Assembly: GCA_900763245.1 (NCBI GenBank)
Contig: CAAFJQ010000160.1
Span: forward strand, 1-16,675
Origin: Bacilli bacterium
GTDB taxonomy: Bacteria > Bacillota_I > Bacilli_A > RFN20 > CAG-288
Length of the DNA: 16,675 nt
Direction of reading: 5' to 3'
The notes under the pieces were generated by a model that saw only the letters and a program-made list of their open reading frames with translations, was not told the origin of the DNA and made no database searches. Every line of letters begins with the position of its first letter. The stretch's first letter is position 1. The position numbers and the translations under genes were made by a program. Positions 13,429-16,675 of the stretch are shown here, one piece after another.

Positions 13429-15840
13429 CTACAGTTCTTCTAAATAAGAACGGATATCGGATACATTGCTAAGAAGATTATCTTCACCGTTTTCTTCGAC
13501 AATCAATGTCGGAGCCTGGGTAATATTGAACTTTCTTGCGATTTCTTTTCCTTTTTCATCCTTATCAGCGACTAAGACATCATAATCGATTCCCTTTTCA
13601 TCAAGGAGAACCTTGGCGATACGGCAGTTCGGACAGGTGGAAGTGGTGATGAGGATAGGTTTATGATGCTTGTGTGAACAGGCGCAAGGCGTTGTTGCAC
13701 ACTTGACTCTGTTGACTGTGGATTCGATCTGATCATCAGGTGTTTCCTTGCCTTTTAGCTCATAAGGAGTGTAGGTCTTTCTGGAATTGAATTCAGAGAC
13801 TTTTCCATCGTTCCAGTTTTTGATAGGACGATAATATCCTGTGATTCTGGAATAGACTTCAGCCTCTTTTCCGCAAGTCGGACACTTGAAGTGTTCGCCA
13901 GGGATATAGCCGTGTTCACTGCAGACGGAATAGGTAGGGGACAGAGTGAAGTAAGGAAGTCTGAAGTTATATGCGATCTTCTTGACTAAGGAAGCTGCGC
14001 TTCTCCAGTCAGGGAGCTTTTCGCCTAAGAAGGCGTGGAAAACAGTGCCGGAGGTATATAAGACCTGTAAGTTATCTTCCATCTCCAAGGCTTTGAAGAT
14101 ATCATCGGTGTAATTGACAGGGAGGTGAGAAGAGTTGGTGTAGAAGGGAGAACCGCCGTGTTTGCATGCAGTCTTGATGTCTTTGAATTCGGCGACATCA
14201 TGCTTTGCAAAACGATAGGTTGTGCTTTCTGCCGGTGTTGCTTCGAGGTTGAAGAGAGCACCATACTTCTCCTGATAGTCGGAGAGCCTTTCTCTCATGT
14301 GGTTGAGAATCTCTTCGGCAAGATGGTTTCCTGCTTCAGTCGTAAGATTTCCGCCATCGAACCACTTGGCGTTCTCCAAGCATTCGTTCATGCCGACAAG
14401 GCCGATTGTGGAGAAGTGATTGGCGAATGTTCCTAAGTATCTCTTGGTGTAAGGGTACATGCCCTGATCGAGAAGACGGGTAATGACCTTTCTCTTGATA
14501 TCCAAGGAGCGTGCGGAGATATCCATATAGCGGTCGAGGATGGCATAGAAGTCCTCTTTGGATTTGGATAAGTAGGCGATTCTAGGAAGGTTGATGGTGA
14601 CAACACCGATGCTTCCGGTGGATTCACCGCTTCCGAAGTATCCGCCGCCTTTCTTTCTCAGTTCACGTAGATCAAGACGGAGACGGCAGCACATGCTTCT
14701 GACATCGCTAGGCTTCATATCGGAGTTGATGTAGTTGGAGAAGTAAGGAGTTCCGTATTTGGCTGTCATTTCAAAGAGCAGCTTGTTGTTTTCTGTTTCG
14801 GACCAATCGAAGTCTTTGGTGATGGAGTAGGTAGGAATCGGATACTGGAATCCTCTTCCTTCGCTATCGCCTTCGATCATGATTTCGATGAAGGCCTTGT
14901 TGACCATATCCATCTCTTCTTTGCACTCGCCATAGGTGAAGTCCATCTCCTTGCCGCCGACAATGGCAGGCATGTTGACCATATCTTCAGGAACTGTCCA
15001 GTCTAAGGTGATATTGGTGAATGGAGCCTGTGTTCCCCAACGGGATGGTGTGTTGACACCATAGATGAAGGACTGAACACACTGCTTGACTTCTTTATAA
15101 GAGAGGTGATCGACTTTGACAAAGGGGGCGAGATAAGTATCGAAGGAGGAGAAAGCCTGAGCGCCTGCCCATTCGTTCTGCATGATGCCTAAGAAGTTGA
15201 CCATCTGGTTGCATAAGGTGGATAAATGTTTGGCAGGAGAAGAGGTGATTCTTCCGACAACGCCGCCTAAGCCTTCTTTGATGAGCTGCTTTAAAGACCA
15301 ACCGGCACAATAACCGGTGAGCATGCTTAAATCGTGAAGGTGGATGAAACACTGACGATGAGCGTCAGAGATTTCCTTGTCATAAATCTCGCTGAGCCAA
15401 TAGTTGGCAGTGATGGCACCGGAGTTGGAAAGGATAAGACCGCCGACAGAGAGGGTGACTGTGGAGTTCTCTTTGACTCTCCAGTCCTTGTCTGTTCCGA
15501 TATAGCCATCGACTAACTTCTTGTAGTCGATGAGGGTATTTTCAGCCTGTCTTACTTTTTCGTGCTGATTGCGGTAAAGGATATAGGCCTTTGCAGTGTT
15601 CTGATATCCGACCTTCATGAGTGTCTTTTCGACAACGTCCTGAATCTCTTCGACTGTCGCAGAGTCTTTGCTCTTTGTGTTCAGTTCGGTTTCGACAATG
15701 AGCTCGACGGCTCTTGCCATGGCAGAGATGTCTCTTGCCGGAATCTCACTTGTGGAAATAAACGCTTTCGCGATTGCATTCTCGACTTTGTCAGCTTCAA
15801 ACGCAACGACACTGCCGTCTCTTTTGATGATGTTTTTCAT
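13429..15840 (-). CDS. nrdD: Anaerobic (class III) ribonucleoside-triphosphate reductase with C-terminal glutaredoxin-like domain
   Basis: 803 residues. Makes dNTPs from NTPs without oxygen using a glycyl radical. An N-terminal ATP-cone (about 1-95, IIKRDGSVVAFEADKV) is the allosteric activity site. The barrel holds NTPSRWGTQAPFTNITLD (263-280) and MCCRLRLD (383-390), where the active-site thiyl Cys is likely. The zinc motif is C640-x2-H643/C653-x2-C656, followed by SRITGYYRP with Gly668 as radical site. Beyond about 700 the chain is longer than a plain NrdD: a linker with Cys714, Cys719, Cys721 and HKHH leads to a redoxin fold (about 727-803) with CPNC (736-739) and cis-Pro motif APT (776-778). 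This suggests a built-in reductant in place of formate. The start at 15840 follows AAGGAGA with seven-base spacing; the longer frame to 15960 overlaps nrdG and lacks a start signal. nrdG lies 17 bases upstream. Confidence 0.95.
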   Translation of the reverse strand: MKNIIKRDGSVVAFEADKVENAIAKAFISTSEIPARDISAMARAVELIVETELNTKSKDSATVEEIQDVVEKTLMKVGYQNTAKAYILYRNQHEKVRQAENTLIDYKKLVDGYIGTDKDWRVKENSTVTLSVGGLILSNSGAITANYWLSEIYDKEISDAHRQCFIHLHDLSMLTGYCAGWSLKQLIKEGLGGVVGRITSSPAKHLSTLCNQMVNFLGIMQNEWAGAQAFSSFDTYLAPFVKVDHLSYKEVKQCVQSFIYGVNTPSRWGTQAPFTNITLDWTVPEDMVNMPAIVGGKEMDFTYGECKEEMDMVNKAFIEIMIEGDSEGRGFQYPIPTYSITKDFDWSETENNKLLFEMTAKYGTPYFSNYINSDMKPSDVRSMCCRLRLDLRELRKKGGGYFGSGESTGSIGVVTINLPRIAYLSKSKEDFYAILDRYMDISARSLDIKRKVITRLLDQGMYPYTKRYLGTFANHFSTIGLVGMNECLENAKWFDGGNLTTEAGNHLAEEILNHMRERLSDYQEKYGALFNLEATPAESTTYRFAKHDVAEFKDIKTACKHGGSPFYTNSSHLPVNYTDDIFKALEMEDNLQVLYTSGTVFHAFLGEKLPDWRSAASLVKKIAYNFRLPYFTLSPTYSVCSEHGYIPGEHFKCPTCGKEAEVYSRITGYYRPIKNWNDGKVSEFNSRKTYTPYELKGKETPDDQIESTVNRVKCATTPCACSHKHHKPILITTSTCPNCRIAKVLLDEKGIDYDVLVADKDEKGKEIARKFNITQAPTLIVEENGEDNLLSNVSDIRSYLEEL

Positions 15841-15857
15841 TATTGGGTCTCCTTCTT

Positions 15858-16373
15858 TCACAATCCGTAATCGAACTCGTCCAGTAAAACGACTTTCTTC
15901 TCTTCTCTGCTCTTTCTGATATCGATGATTCTTTGATTCGTACTTCCGCGATAGATGCATTTGTCGGATAAAAGAGAGTAGACAAACGGACCATCGATCA
16001 ATACATCGATATGATCGAGTGCTTCTTTGGCCTCTTGTGAGACGGCATTGTTTTCAAGAGCCTCATAAGTCCATCCGGTATAGCACCAGATGTTGATGTT
16101 CTTTTCTTTCAGCTTTTTACACATCTCAGACAAGGCTTTTGCCTGAAGGAGAGGATCTCCCCCTGAGAATGTGACGCCGTCTAGGTATTTTGTCGAGAGG
16201 ATATCATTGACGATATCGTCTGTATCATAGATTTTTCCTTTTTCGATATCCCAGGTATCAGGATTCTGGCATTTTTCACAGCGGTGCGTGCACCCCTGGA
16301 AAAATACGACATATCTTGTTCCTGGTCCGTTTACAAAGGAATGTCTTTCGATTCCTGCAATGATGACTTTCAA
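15858..16373 (-). CDS. nrdG: Anaerobic ribonucleotide reductase-activating protein (radical SAM activase)
   Basis: 171-residue radical-SAM enzyme that abstracts hydrogen from the NrdD glycine to make the glycyl radical. The CxxxCxxC motif that binds the 4Fe-4S cluster is Cys28, Cys32 and Cys35 in FQGCTHRCEKCQNPDTWD, followed by the SGGDP (70-74) SAM-binding element. The length is normal for NrdG. The start codon is TTG (16371-16373): AAAGGAGG lies seven bases upstream (16381-16388 complement), and the next residues KVIIAGIERHSFVNGPG match the family's N-terminus. It is the first gene of the operon, nrdG before nrdD, the reverse of the common order. Promoter boxes are visible upstream. Oxygen-labile, so it points to an anaerobic lifestyle. 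Confidence 0.95.
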   Translation of the reverse strand: MKVIIAGIERHSFVNGPGTRYVVFFQGCTHRCEKCQNPDTWDIEKGKIYDTDDIVNDILSTKYLDGVTFSGGDPLLQAKALSEMCKKLKEKNINIWCYTGWTYEALENNAVSQEAKEALDHIDVLIDGPFVYSLLSDKCIYRGSTNQRIIDIRKSREEKKVVLLDEFDYGL

Positions 16374-16399
16374 GACAGTTCCTCCTTTATTTACTAAGG

Positions 16400-16417
16400 A
16401 AATAGCACCAAAATAGC
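16400..16417 (-). repeat. Short direct repeat in the nrdG leader
   Basis: GCTATTT occurs twice on the minus strand (16411-16417 and 16400-16406), separated by four bases, an 11-base period close to one helical turn. It lies between the promoter and the nrdG ribosome binding site. It may be a regulator site or chance. Confidence 0.25.
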
Positions 16418-16423
16418 TTCACT

Positions 16424-16452
16424 ATTATGCAATGAAAAGAACGGGAAAACAA
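16424..16452 (-). promoter_or_regulatory. Sigma-A promoter of the nrdG-nrdD operon
   Basis: On the minus strand TTGTTT (16447-16452) and CATAAT (16424-16429) are exactly 17 bases apart, about 50 bases upstream of the TTG start of nrdG. No good match to the NrdR-box consensus was seen near it. Confidence 0.6.
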
Positions 16453-16463
16453 TCGATTTGCAA

Positions 16464-16479
16464 ATGAAAATATTTTCAT
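16464..16479. promoter_or_regulatory. 16-bp perfect palindrome upstream of the nrdG promoter
   Basis: ATGAAAATATTTTCAT is a complete palindrome centred 20 bases upstream of the -35 box of nrdG and on the opposite side of the divergent rightward promoter. The position fits an activator or shared operator. Its AT richness means chance is a real alternative. Confidence 0.45.
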
Positions 16480-16501
16480 GAATTTAGTCGTTTTTTAGTA
16501 T

Positions 16502-16530
16502 TTTAAACAACTTGAAATTTGTGCTATGGT
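16502..16530 (+). promoter_or_regulatory. Possible extended -10 promoter reading off the right edge
   Basis: TTTAAA (16502-16507), 17 bases, then TGC-TATGGT (extended -10, hexamer 16525-16530) give a plausible rightward promoter with a start near 16537. A gene or RNA to the right of the window would be divergent from nrdG. Confidence 0.4.
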
Positions 16531-16549
16531 TGAGAAAATAGGATTTATC

Positions 16550-16619
16550 AATCACTAAGGCAAAACGTGGAAATCGTATGAGAAGAAAACATAATACGCA
16601 TCGTTGACCAAAAGTGATT
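16550..16619 (+). ncRNA. Candidate structured RNA or leader hairpin
   Basis: AATCACT (16550-16556) pairs with AGTGATT (16613-16619). Inward, GG/CC, CAA/TTG, CG/CG and TG/CA pairs separated by small bulges lead to CGTAT/ATACG (16575-16579 with 16594-16598), about 21 pairs over 70 bases. The region has no rightward ORF and sits just downstream of a candidate promoter. It may be a 5' leader of the next gene or a small RNA; the family is not recognised and the pairing was found by eye. Confidence 0.3.
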
Positions 16620-16675
16620 TATTTGATGTTTGCTAGTTCTTTTGCTAAGAAAAGTCAATAGATATGCATCATAAA

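Noticed and set aside
15841..15960. In-frame 40-residue N-terminal extension of NrdD
   Set aside because: It overlaps the end of nrdG and lacks a ribosome binding site, while AAGGAGA with good spacing precedes the ATG at 15840, where the ATP-cone sequence begins.
16374..16500. NrdR boxes upstream of nrdG
   Set aside because: No pair of sequences close to the ACACWATATMTTGTGT-type consensus with helical spacing was found.
16550..16675. Open minus-strand frame entering from the right edge (about 41 codons)
   Set aside because: Residue composition is not protein-like enough, no downstream features support it, and the same bases form the candidate hairpin.

Overview
The window looks like a chromosomal segment of a low-GC anaerobic Bacillota, most plausibly an Erysipelotrichia-like gut or oral commensal. 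This is inferred from strong AGGAGG-type ribosome binding sites, TTGAAA/TATAAT-type promoters, a MarR plus paired ABC exporter operon, an ECF vitamin transporter subunit, and an oxygen-sensitive class III ribonucleotide reductase. The taxon is an inference; no rRNA or marker gene is present. TGA and TAG act as stops, so the genetic code is standard. There are no insertion sequences, phage genes, CRISPR arrays, tRNAs or rRNAs.

Layout. (1) 2-1399 (+): 3' part of an AT-rich, Asn/Ser/Thr/Tyr-rich protein of unknown function that runs off the left edge and ends at a strong terminator. (2) 1543-4349 (+): an operon of a cytoplasmic alpha/beta-hydrolase esterase and a cytoplasmic GH3 glycosidase, probably finishing imported acetylated oligosaccharides. 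It ends at a bidirectional terminator shared with (3) 4399-5568 (-), a membrane-anchored exonuclease/endonuclease/phosphatase-family protein. (4) 5781-6689 (+): a divergent cation diffusion facilitator homologue lacking two of the four usual metal ligands. (5) 6822-10956 (+): MarR regulator and two ABC half-exporters forming a heterodimer with one degenerate ATP site. A perfect inverted repeat sits on the likely transcription start, suggesting autoregulation. The operon ends at a terminator shared with the convergent genes to its right. (6) 11007-12989 (-): a degenerate type III pantothenate kinase (CoaX) homologue overlapping an ECF S component, followed by a small four-helix membrane protein; probably a vitamin (pantothenate?) uptake unit. 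(7) 12990-13428: mostly non-coding, with inverted repeats, a doubtful small ORF and the nrdD terminator. (8) 13429-16373 (-): nrdG then nrdD, the anaerobic ribonucleotide reductase activase and reductase. NrdD carries a C-terminal glutaredoxin-like domain joined by a Cys/His-rich linker. (9) 16374-16675: divergent regulatory region with an nrdG promoter, a 16-bp perfect palindrome, and a rightward promoter followed by a long imperfect hairpin that may be a leader or small RNA.

The least ordinary parts are the degenerate CoaX/S-component pair, the NrdD-redoxin fusion, the CDF homologue with an altered metal site, and the structured element at the right end. No wholly new multi-gene system is evident; the CoaX-like/S-component/membrane-protein cluster is the best candidate for undescribed biology.
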